Assembly (NCBI GenBank): GCA_046732975.1
Contig: JBKPOG010000257.1
Location: 1-21,633 of the forward strand
Direction of reading: 5' to 3'
Length of the DNA: 21,633 bases
Origin: JAMXLO01 sp046732975
GTDB taxonomy: Bacteria > Pseudomonadota > Alphaproteobacteria > Acetobacterales > Acetobacteraceae
Numbering within the stretch: the stretch's first letter is position 1; each line of letters opens with the position of its first letter. Below, piece by piece: positions 15,774 to 21,633 of this stretch. The position numbers and the translations under genes were made by a program. The notes beneath the pieces were generated by a model, which was not told the origin of the DNA, did no database searches, and saw only the letters and a list, made by a program, of their open reading frames with translations.

Positions 15774-16015
15774 TACCAGACCTCTTTGCCGACCGGCTTC
15801 CCCCAACCGACTTCTCCGGGCCGGTCGCTCGGACCGAAGCCCTTAAGGACATCCTTTAGCGTCAGCCGTGGCTTCCGCTCCGGTTCGATGACCAGGCGGC
15901 CATTCTCAACCCTCACCTCGACTTTCGACCCCTCGCCCAGCCCGAGCTGCTCGAGCAGCGGCTTGGGGACACGTAAGCCGACGCTGTTGCCCCAACGATG
16001 GAGTGTGACGGACAT
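15773..16015 (-). CDS. mazE: AbrB/MazE-family antitoxin
   Basis: An 80-aa protein with an N-terminal swapped-hairpin AbrB domain: MSVTLHRWGNSVGLRVPK, then LEQLGLGEGSKVEV and GRLVIEP. The C-terminal third (KPRLTLKDVLKGF through the Trp end) should be the toxin-binding tail. The ATG at 16015 fits the family start; a longer frame to 16072 would run through the inverted-repeat operator and is rejected. Only a weak AAGGG motif lies upstream. It is expected to neutralise the adjacent toxin and to bind the palindrome at 16033-16061 to repress its own operon. Confidence 0.88.
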   Translation of the reverse strand: MSVTLHRWGNSVGLRVPKPLLEQLGLGEGSKVEVRVENGRLVIEPERKPRLTLKDVLKGFGPSDRPGEVGWGKPVGKEVW

Positions 16016-16032
16016 GGTTCGGGCGCCCTTCG

Positions 16033-16061
16033 CGGTCGGATATACATTAGGTATCCGACCG
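16033..16061 (-). promoter_or_regulatory. Operator candidate of the toxin-antitoxin operon
   Basis: A perfect 10-bp inverted repeat, CGGTCGGATA (16033-16042) and TATCCGACCG (16052-16061), with a 9-base AT-rich spacer. It lies 17-46 bases upstream of the antitoxin ATG, in the only gap (63 bp) where the operon's promoter can be. The spacer and inner arms contain TAATGT and TGTATAT on the minus strand, suitable for a -10 region. Binding would block transcription. AbrB/MazE antitoxins commonly autoregulate through such palindromes. The assignment is positional. Confidence 0.65.
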
Positions 16062-16078
16062 CCTGCCGACAAGCTCCG

Positions 16079-16645
16079 CTAACCGTGCAGCAGCGAGCGG
16101 TCCTGCACCGTGGTATCCTGCCCCACGACCGGATCGGCGATTGCCGCTTCCAGGCTGGTCGCGCCCTTCCACTCTTCCGGCGGACGCACTTTGCCCTCGG
16201 TGCCGACCTGATCGATGTTCCAGTAGATCTCCAGGTTGTGGCCGTCCGGATCGGTGAACTCGATCGCAAGTTGGCAGCCGGCGCGGCGGCGACCTTCGTA
16301 ATGGATCGGCACGTCATGCTTGCGCAGGTGATCGCGTGCGCGCAGTACCTCGTCCAGCGTGGAAACCTCGAACGCCATGTGGTGGAAAGCGCCGTGCGCC
16401 GGCCGTCCTTCCGGCAGCTTGAACAGCGCGACACCGTGATGGTCGGCGCTGCAGCGCAGAAACACCGTGCCGCCCGGCATCATGTTGCTGTCATAGGCGT
16501 CGGAGACGCTGAACCCCATCACCTCGGTATAGAACTTCGCCGAGGCGAACGGGTCTTTCACATAGAGTGCGACATGGCCGATCTTGTTGCACTGGAACGG
16601 CATTCCCTTCGGCCGAGCCATCTTGCTGACTGCGTGGACGTCCAT
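16079..16645 (-). CDS. VOC family protein (extradiol dioxygenase/glyoxalase fold)
   Basis: About 188 aa from ATG 16645. The vicinal-oxygen-chelate fold is clear: NKIGHVALYVKD near 20-31, FYTEVMGF, AFHHMAFEV near 87-94 and DPDGHNLEIYWN near 132-143. Candidate metal ligands are His24, His88 or His89, and Glu139. Catechol 2,3-dioxygenase-like sequences have this pattern, but so do many VOC proteins of unknown activity, and a single VOC unit pair of this size does not fix the reaction. Start choice is uncertain because the upstream AGG is weak; a later ATG at 16621 is possible. It is divergent from the acyl-CoA synthetase remnant and upstream of the toxin-antitoxin pair. Confidence 0.85.
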   Translation of the reverse strand: MDVHAVSKMARPKGMPFQCNKIGHVALYVKDPFASAKFYTEVMGFSVSDAYDSNMMPGGTVFLRCSADHHGVALFKLPEGRPAHGAFHHMAFEVSTLDEVLRARDHLRKHDVPIHYEGRRRAGCQLAIEFTDPDGHNLEIYWNIDQVGTEGKVRPPEEWKGATSLEAAIADPVVGQDTTVQDRSLLHG

Positions 16646-16828
16646 TTGGAGCACCTGTCTGACTGGTAAATCCTCGGGTGGGCAGGTTAAGCGTTTCGGC
16701 GCTGCCGTGAAAGCGGGACGATCCCCCGCGCCGCCGCCGCCACGTTTACCTGGCGTTTATATGACCGCCATCGGCTATTTGCAGCGTTGCGCTAAGCCTT
16801 CCGTCAGCGAACCGATGCGGGGGAGAAC

Positions 16829-17170
16829 ATGGCCAGCCAACCGCTCAGCTACGCCCATGGCGCCAGTGAAACGCCGCTCATCTACCGGACGATCGGCGCC
16901 CGCTTCGACGAGGCAGCGGCGCGTTGGCCGGAGCGCGAGGCTGTTGTCGTGTGCGACCAAGGTGTCCGCCTGACCTTCGCCGAACTGAAGCGCGAAGTGG
17001 GCCGGCTTGCCACTGGCCTGCTGTCGCTTGGCCTGCGGCCCGGTGATCGCATTGGCATCTGGTCGCCGAACAACATGGCCTGGATCCTCACGCAGTGCGC
17101 CACAGCCAAGGCCGGGCTGATCCTGGTCAACATCAATCCAGCCTACCGCGTCGCAGAATTGGAGTACGCA
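16829..17170 (+). pseudogene. Acyl-CoA synthetase (AMP-forming), 5' fragment only
   Basis: The first 114 codons of an AMP-binding acyl-CoA ligase (normally about 550 aa). Visible blocks are LTFAELKREVGRLATGLLSL (48-67), GDRIGIWSPNN (72-82) and AGLILVNINPAYRVAELEYA (95-114). The similarity stops abruptly where LNK should follow; codons beyond 17170 are non-homologous Ser/Arg/Pro-rich filler up to a stop at 17347. A good GGGGAG precedes the ATG, so a short product could still be made. The adenylation motifs and the C-terminal lid domain are absent, so it cannot be active. The break coincides with the end of a response-regulator fragment on the other strand. Confidence 0.85.
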
Positions 17171-17480
17171 CCGTCACGATCAGCTTCGGGCTCTTCGGGT
17201 CCCGCTCGATCTTCCTGCGCAACCGTCCGACAAGCACATCGACACTGCGGTCGAATGCCTCCGACTCGCGCCCCACCATTGCCTGCATCAGGTGATCGCG
17301 CGAGAGCGCCCGCCCGGCGCTGCCGACAAGTGCCGCGAGCAGATTGAACTCGGCCGGCGTGAGCGCAACATCGGCGCCGGCCGCATCCGTCAGTCTGTGC
17401 GCACCAAGGTCGAGCACCAAGCCCGCGAAACCGAACCGGTCCGCCACGTGGACTGAGCGATCGGCCTCCTGCGTTTGCAC
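17166..17480 (-). pseudogene. OmpR-type response regulator, DNA-binding domain fragment
   Basis: On the minus strand this frame encodes only a winged-helix Trans_reg_C domain: FGFAGLVLDLGAHRL, LTPAEFNLLAALV, RALSRDHLMQAMVGR, the recognition-helix segment RSVDVLVGRLRRKIE, and DPKSPKLIVTVR. Family members continue with GVGYRF at that point; here the match ends at base 17166 and unrelated residues follow. Upstream, the frame stays open through about 17550, but no receiver domain is seen, so the N-terminal half is also missing. A GTG at 17480 gives a nominal start. Both ends broken make this a gene fragment carried in by a rearrangement. Confidence 0.82.
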
Positions 17481-17551
17481 CGCTCCTGCCTCGTCTTGCG
17501 CAGCGGGCGGCAGGCTAACGACGCTGTCGGGTTCGCGCCAGTGTTTACTCC

Positions 17552-18883
17552 CTACGCCGCGCCCGCAGCTTCGCGCCGCGCCGGGGCAAGGACGCGCGCC
17601 AGCCCCAGATGGTCGCGCAGCGTCGTGCCTTCATATTCCCGCCGGAACAGCCCCCGCCGCTGCAGCTCCGGCACCACGCGATCGACAAAATCATCGAAGG
17701 CACCAGGGAACCAGGCCGGCAGAATGTTATAGCCGTCCGCTGCGCCCTCGACGAACCACTCCTCAAGAATATCAGCGATGCGCTGCGGCGTACCGCACAC
17801 CACCCAGTGTCCGCGCGCGGCCGCCGTCAGGTTGTACAGGTCGCGCAGCGTCATCTTCTCGCGCTTCGCCATCTCATACAGCACGCTGGGAAACGTCTGA
17901 CTGTTCAGCGCGGCGGGCGGTGGCGGCACCGGCCCATCCAACGGATGGCCCGATACGTCGTAGCCGATCCGGCTTGCCACCAGAGTTGCGGCGTTGCTCG
18001 GCGTGATCCAGCTCTGCAGCTTCGCCAACGTCTCCCGCGCCTGCGCGTCGCTGTCGCCGATGATCAGCATCACACCGGGCAGAATCGCCAGTGCATCCGG
18101 ATCACGCCCGTACTTGGCCATGCGTCCTTTCAGGTTGGCATACGCCGCCTTCGCGGGCGCCAGCTCCTGCACCACCGAGAACACCACGTCCGCAGTGCGC
18201 GCAGCGAGTTCCAGCCCAGAGTGCGAGCCGCCCGCCTGAATGATCACCGGATGCCCTTGCGGACACCGCGCCATGTTGAGCGGCCCGCGCACCTTGAAAA
18301 ATCGACCCTGGTGGTTGAGTGGACGTACCTTTGCCGCATCGATGTACCGGCCGCTCGACCTGTCGGCGATGATAGCGCCGTCGTCCCAGCAGTCCCACAG
18401 GCCGCGCACGACATCGACGAACTCGTTGGCCCGTTCGTAGCGCAGCTCGTGCTCGATGTGTTCGTCCAGATTGAAATTAAGCGCCGCCTTCGGGTTCGAG
18501 CTGGTGACCACGTTCCACGCCGCCCGTCCGCCGCTGATGTGGTCGATCGAGCCGAACATGCGGGCGACGTTGAACGGCTCGGAAAAACTGGTGGAGACCG
18601 TGGCGCCGAGGCCGACATGCGTGGTGCAGGCCGCGAGTGCAGTGATCAAGGTGGCCGGCTCGAAGCGGCACATGAATGAAGGATGGTCGGTCGGGTCCAT
18701 CGACATCGAATCGGAGATGAACACCAGATCGAACTTTCCGCGCTCGGCGATACGCGCGATCTGCTGCATTGCCGGCAATTCCATGTGCGTGGTGAACGCC
18801 CCAGGCATGCGCCACCCAGCCATGTGGTTGCCCGTGCCAAGCACGAAGACGCCGAGATGCATCTGTCGCGTCGCTGCGCCCAT
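17552..18883 (-). CDS. LLM-class FMN-dependent monooxygenase, NtaA/SnaA/DszA type
   Basis: A 443-aa flavin-dependent oxygenase of the luciferase-like family. The opening MHLGVFVLGTGNHMAGWRMP, the segments FDLVFISDSMSM, ATLITALAACTTHVGLGATV and SGGRAAWNVVTSSNP, and the later QAGGSHSGLELAARTADVVF are hallmarks of the nitrilotriacetate/pristinamycin/dibenzothiophene-sulfone subgroup. These enzymes use FMNH2 from a separate reductase to hydroxylate or cleave C-N, C-S or related bonds; the substrate here is unknown and no reductase is adjacent. The ATG at 18883 has an AGGAGG upstream and fits the family's usual start, so a longer frame to 18973 is rejected. It is divergent from the SYLF gene and lies next to the rearranged fragments. 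Confidence 0.92.
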   Translation of the reverse strand: MGAATRQMHLGVFVLGTGNHMAGWRMPGAFTTHMELPAMQQIARIAERGKFDLVFISDSMSMDPTDHPSFMCRFEPATLITALAACTTHVGLGATVSTSFSEPFNVARMFGSIDHISGGRAAWNVVTSSNPKAALNFNLDEHIEHELRYERANEFVDVVRGLWDCWDDGAIIADRSSGRYIDAAKVRPLNHQGRFFKVRGPLNMARCPQGHPVIIQAGGSHSGLELAARTADVVFSVVQELAPAKAAYANLKGRMAKYGRDPDALAILPGVMLIIGDSDAQARETLAKLQSWITPSNAATLVASRIGYDVSGHPLDGPVPPPPAALNSQTFPSVLYEMAKREKMTLRDLYNLTAAARGHWVVCGTPQRIADILEEWFVEGAADGYNILPAWFPGAFDDFVDRVVPELQRRGLFRREYEGTTLRDHLGLARVLAPARREAAGAA

Positions 18884-19134
18884 TGTCGTTCGGCCCTCCT
18901 CCTGCGGCGGCGCAGTATACGCCGAAATCTCCGTGCCGCCATTCGCCTCGCCCCCCCTTCGGCCGTCGCCCAATGATCCGGCGGCGTGTCGTCGTCACAG
19001 CGGCACTTTGCCCCCACAATAAGCGCCTAATATATGTCGGCGGCGGCTCAGTGGCCTTGCTCGTAGCAAACCGGTTGCTCCGCACAACTGATTGGACTAT
19101 TCCGGCGCACGAGATTACCAAAAGGACAATCGGT

Positions 19135-19701
19135 ATGCTGTTTACTCGACGCAATGTCATTCGAACGGCTGCCATTGCAACGCCCGGATTGTTGTTTGGC
19201 GCTAGCGAGGCGTTCGCAGCATCAGATGCTCCTCAGATCAGTCGTGATGCGGCCGCAGCACTTCGCCGGCTGAATGCCACTGACCATCGCGCAGTCACCC
19301 TTGGTCAAAAAGCAGCTGGAATTCTGGTATTCCCGAAGATCGTGAAGGCTGGGTTCATCTTCGGTGGCCAAGGTGGTAAGGGCGTGCTGACGGAACGCGG
19401 GCAGACCCGCGGCTACTACACGATCGCTGCTGCGTCATTCGGCCTGCAGGCTGGGGTGCAATGGTTCAGCTACGCCCTATTCTTTATGGATCCACAGGCG
19501 CTGCAGTTCCTCGACAACAGCGATGGCTGGGCGATCGGGACCGACCCCAATGTCGCAGTGATCGATAAGGGCGCCGGCGCCAACATCGATAGCACAACGC
19601 TGTCGCATAAGGTGATCGCCATACCTTTCGGGCAAAAGGGACTGATGGCCGGCCTATCGCTTCAAGGATCCAAGATTACGACTTACAACCCCAACGCTTG
19701 A
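19135..19701 (+). CDS. SYLF-domain (lipid-binding, YSC84-related) protein, Tat-type signal
   Basis: A 188-aa exported protein. The N-terminus has TRRNVIR at 4-10, a Tat-like motif, a hydrophobic stretch and a likely cleavage after AFA near residue 28. The remainder matches the SYLF domain: AAGILVFPKIVKAGFIFGGQ, GKGVLTERGQTRGYYTIAAA, then FGLQAGVQ, and the end with KVIAIPFGQKGLMAGLSLQG. SYLF proteins bind phosphoinositide-type lipids in yeast; the bacterial function is unknown. AAAGGA precedes the ATG. A longer frame from 18883 crosses the divergent promoter region and is rejected. It is convergent with the MucR gene. Confidence 0.9.
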   Translation: MLFTRRNVIRTAAIATPGLLFGASEAFAASDAPQISRDAAAALRRLNATDHRAVTLGQKAAGILVFPKIVKAGFIFGGQGGKGVLTERGQTRGYYTIAAASFGLQAGVQWFSYALFFMDPQALQFLDNSDGWAIGTDPNVAVIDKGAGANIDSTTLSHKVIAIPFGQKGLMAGLSLQGSKITTYNPNA

Positions 19702-19736
19702 TCGGCCATCCGCGTCAGGACAAGCTTCAGGCAAGC

Positions 19737-20147
19737 TCACCGCCCAAGCCGCGACCGCCCTTTGGCTCTTCCCAGACCGAGCTTCTTGGCCAAGCTTGAC
19801 CGCACCCTGGCATAGTTCGGCGCGACGAGGGGATAGTTCGCCGGCAACCCCCATTTCTGTCGATACTGTCCCGGTGTGAGCTGGTGGTCGGTCCCGAGGT
19901 GCCGTTTGAGCATTGAAAAATGCTTGCCGCATTCGAGGCAGACCAGGTGATCGGCCGTGACCGATCTCTTCACCGATACAGCCGGGTCAGCCGGCGGCGC
20001 AGTATCGGGTGAGCGCCCGACTTTGCTCAGGGCGTGGTAGACTGCATCGATCAGCTTAGGCACGTCGCCCGGCACAACGGCATTATTGGCGACATGCGCC
20101 GAGACGATTTGTGCCGCGAGGACGAGCAATTCGTCGCGGTTGGCCAT
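19737..20147 (-). CDS. MucR/Ros-family zinc-finger transcriptional regulator
   Basis: A 136-aa DNA-binding protein. The Ros-type zinc finger is C70-X2-C73-X9-H83-X4-H88 (CLECGKHFSMLKRHLGTDH), followed by the conserved LTPGQYRQKWGLPANYPLVAPNYA. The N-terminal helix (residues 1-42) should drive oligomerisation. MucR proteins are alphaproteobacterial global regulators that bind T-rich/AT-rich sites and often repress their own genes. GAGGA precedes the ATG. An AT-rich stretch with an imperfect repeat at 20212-20232, about 65-85 bases upstream, is a reasonable autoregulatory site. Genomes often have several mucR paralogues, so I give no gene symbol. Confidence 0.93.
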   Translation of the reverse strand: MANRDELLVLAAQIVSAHVANNAVVPGDVPKLIDAVYHALSKVGRSPDTAPPADPAVSVKRSVTADHLVCLECGKHFSMLKRHLGTDHQLTPGQYRQKWGLPANYPLVAPNYARVRSSLAKKLGLGRAKGRSRLGR

Positions 20148-20330
20148 GTAATCCTCAGGAAGTTGCGGCTGTAACTTGGCACCACCCGGGTCTCGTCCAA
20201 GAGCGCCCGGCGATGATTAATGGAATTTCATCAGTCGCTCGGTGTCTTGCTCTGATACCAACCTGGCAACCTCCCGACCTCGACCGGAGATGCCCGGCGG
20301 TGATACGGACAATCCAGGGGAGGAAATGCA

Positions 20331-21344
20331 ATGCCAACGACCGTGTACTTTGCGACGAATCGACAGGTGACCAATCCGGCGGACCCAATCAACGGGTATC
20401 TGCCGGCTTTGGTGCCTCCATTGAACCCCGACCAAATGACTTATGGGACAGCGTTTGTCGACGGGATCGACATCGCTACAAATGCTCAGGGTGTCGTATC
20501 GCAAATTGAGAATACGAATAAGGGCTCGTTCCCGCCGCAGGCGCTCGTCGATCTCTCGTCGTCAGGTCGGGACATGCTGGTCTTCATACACGGCTTCGAC
20601 AACACGTTCTCGGATGCCATCACTCGTGCCGCGTTCAACAGGGAATGGCTGGCTGCTTCCGGCCTAGCCGCCACAGATACCACTGTCATTGCCTTCAGCT
20701 GGCCGTCGCTTGGAAAGCTGATCACACCGCCGATACTTCAGAGTGACTACCGGTCCGATCAGACGATGGCCAGGAACTCGGGCATACATTTGATGTCGTT
20801 TCTTGCGGTTTTGGGCCCGACCCTTCGCGCGAATGGGCGCCGCTGCACTTTGCTGGCGCATAGCATGGGGAACCTCGCGCTGGAATCGGCAGTGGAAAAC
20901 TGGTTCCTGCATGGCAATGCAGCCGATAAGATGTTCAACGTGACGCTTCTGGCTGCCGCTGATTGCCGTTACGACTCGTTCGATCTGCCACCTCCGGGAG
21001 GTTTCAGTCGGCTCCCAGATCTGAGCGAACGTATCTCAATCTATTTTAGCCAGGTCGACGATGTCCTGAAGCTGAGCATGGTCGTCAATTTCGCCAAGCG
21101 CCTGGGGCAGGACGGCCCTCACAACATGGCCGATGCGACGGTGTTCCCACCCAACGTATACACCATGGTCGATTGCAGCAGTTACCACGATTACGATTTT
21201 AACTTCTTGACCTCACACCAGTACTATCGAATGTCGCCATCGGTGCGCAGCATCATCGCGTCGGACATGAGTCGGAATGCCCAAGCCTCGATGGCCGTGG
21301 CAAGTGCAGCGCCAGCGCCACGGAGGAGGAAGAGAACCGCTTAG
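20331..21344 (+). CDS. Alpha/beta-hydrolase of the DUF900 family
   Basis: A 337-aa serine-hydrolase-like protein. HGFDNTF at 87-93 supplies the oxyanion region, and AHSMGN at 176-181 is the nucleophile elbow with Ser178. A candidate acid lies in SQVDDVLK (Asp243 or 244) and a candidate His at 296 in LTSHQYY. The early PTTVYFATNRQ and VIAFSWPS segments are DUF900 features. No signal peptide is seen, although many DUF900 proteins are exported. The basic C-terminus PRRRKRTA is odd. A GGAGG site sits eight bases upstream of the ATG. It is divergent from mucR across 183 bp. The substrate is unknown; ester hydrolysis is the most likely chemistry. Confidence 0.85.
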   Translation: MPTTVYFATNRQVTNPADPINGYLPALVPPLNPDQMTYGTAFVDGIDIATNAQGVVSQIENTNKGSFPPQALVDLSSSGRDMLVFIHGFDNTFSDAITRAAFNREWLAASGLAATDTTVIAFSWPSLGKLITPPILQSDYRSDQTMARNSGIHLMSFLAVLGPTLRANGRRCTLLAHSMGNLALESAVENWFLHGNAADKMFNVTLLAAADCRYDSFDLPPPGGFSRLPDLSERISIYFSQVDDVLKLSMVVNFAKRLGQDGPHNMADATVFPPNVYTMVDCSSYHDYDFNFLTSHQYYRMSPSVRSIIASDMSRNAQASMAVASAAPAPRRRKRTA

Positions 21345-21469
21345 TCTACCCCCGGATAGACACTTAGATAGGAGTCAGGAAAGCGGCTAAATAACAGGAC
21401 TCTCTTTCATACTGGGCTCGAACTGGATAGCGTTAATGGCAAGATAAGCTCATTGCTGAATTCTCAACT

Positions 21470-21513
21470 GAGGGGGGAACCCGCACATGGATGCGCTGGA
21501 ACAGCGTACATGA
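21470..21513 (+). promoter_or_regulatory. Ribosome-binding site and short leader overlapping the MFS start
   Basis: A strong GAGGGGGGAA is followed by ATG at 21487, opening the peptide MDALEQRT. That frame stops at a TGA which overlaps the MFS ATG (ATGA at 21510-21513). The leader peptide resembles the usual extreme N-terminus of this transporter family (an EQRT or EERT motif before the next Met). Adding one A after position 21509 would join the two in frame. The ribosome site is spaced for the leader, not for the 21510 ATG. Confidence 0.6.
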
Positions 21514-21633
21514 GCAAAGTCGCATGGCGTCTGGTACCTTTCTTGATGCTATGCTATTTCTTTTGCTTTCTGGACCGCGTCAATGTCGGCTTCGCCGCAT
21601 TGCAGATGAATGCGGACCTGCACTTCACAGCGT
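21510..21633 (+). CDS. MFS transporter (anion:cation symporter type), 5' end
   Basis: The first 41 codons of a major-facilitator transporter, cut by the window edge. KVAWRLVPFLMLCYFFCFLD followed by RVNVGFAALQM is the characteristic first membrane segment of the ACS/phthalate-permease group, including the conserved D-R-V-N at its end. The ATG at 21510 is the start of the frame as given, but family members normally have eight to twenty residues before it, and those residues are visible one base out of frame in the leader. The gene may start by translational coupling, or it may carry a one-base deletion. The substrate is probably an organic anion, by family. Confidence 0.75.
   Translation, partial: MSKVAWRLVPFLMLCYFFCFLDRVNVGFAALQMNADLHFTA

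Noticed and set aside
18884..19134. Extensions of both the monooxygenase and the SYLF frames into their shared upstream region
   Set aside because: Both extensions are low-complexity, cross each other and ignore good ribosome sites at 18883 and 19135.
1..21633. CRISPR arrays, tRNA or rRNA genes, insertion sequences, prophage genes
   Set aside because: No regularly spaced direct repeats, cloverleaf-like segments, transposase motifs or phage proteins were seen. The rearrangement at 17166 has no visible mobile element.

Overview
The window is high-GC DNA that reads as an alphaproteobacterium, most likely a member of the Acetobacteraceae/Rhodospirillales. The pointers are a Ros/MucR-type zinc-finger regulator, a DUF29 remnant, Tat-like signal peptides on several exported proteins, a DUF6600-type FecR-domain protein and a NtaA/SnaA/DszA-type flavin monooxygenase. 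This placement is an inference; no rRNA or tRNA is present to anchor it. About 20 genes are supported, plus three gene remnants (DUF29, acyl-CoA synthetase, response regulator).

Layout. 1-583: no intact gene; a DUF29 gene broken by several frame changes lies at 205-583 (minus). 620-11490 (all minus, transcribed right to left): a fumarase/aspartase-superfamily lyase resembling 3-carboxy-cis,cis-muconate cycloisomerase, then three tandem paralogous Tat-type solute-binding proteins, two CUT1-type permeases whose genes overlap by ATGA, a MalK/UgpC-type ATPase, an intrinsic-terminator-like hairpin, and a TPR protein. The transporter is complete: three binding proteins appear to share one permease pair and one ATPase. 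Stem-loops after binding-protein genes 1 and 2 would fit higher expression of binding proteins than of permeases. The substrate cannot be read from sequence.

11569-14233: an envelope-type group, with a large FecR/DUF6600 protein with a Pro-rich tail (minus), a small lipoprotein coupled to it by TGATG, and a divergent Tyr/Gly-rich mini-lipoprotein. 14240-16645 (minus): an M20 glutamate-carboxypeptidase-like enzyme, a MazF/PemK toxin with an AbrB/MazE antitoxin (TAGTG overlap) and a perfect 10-bp inverted-repeat operator candidate, and a VOC-family protein.

16829-17550 is a rearrangement scar: the first 114 codons of an acyl-CoA synthetase (plus) meet, tail to tail, the C-terminal DNA-binding domain of an OmpR-type response regulator (minus), both cut at the same few bases. 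17552-21633: an LLM-class flavin monooxygenase (minus), a Tat-type SYLF protein (plus), a MucR regulator (minus), a DUF900 alpha/beta-hydrolase (plus), and the 5' end of an MFS transporter whose first codons appear to be out of frame by one base.

I found no CRISPR array, prophage, intact transposase or clearly new multi-gene system. The most unusual observations are the three-binding-protein transporter with a PcaB-like lyase, the two-gene scar at 17166-17170, and the MFS leader frameshift/overlap.
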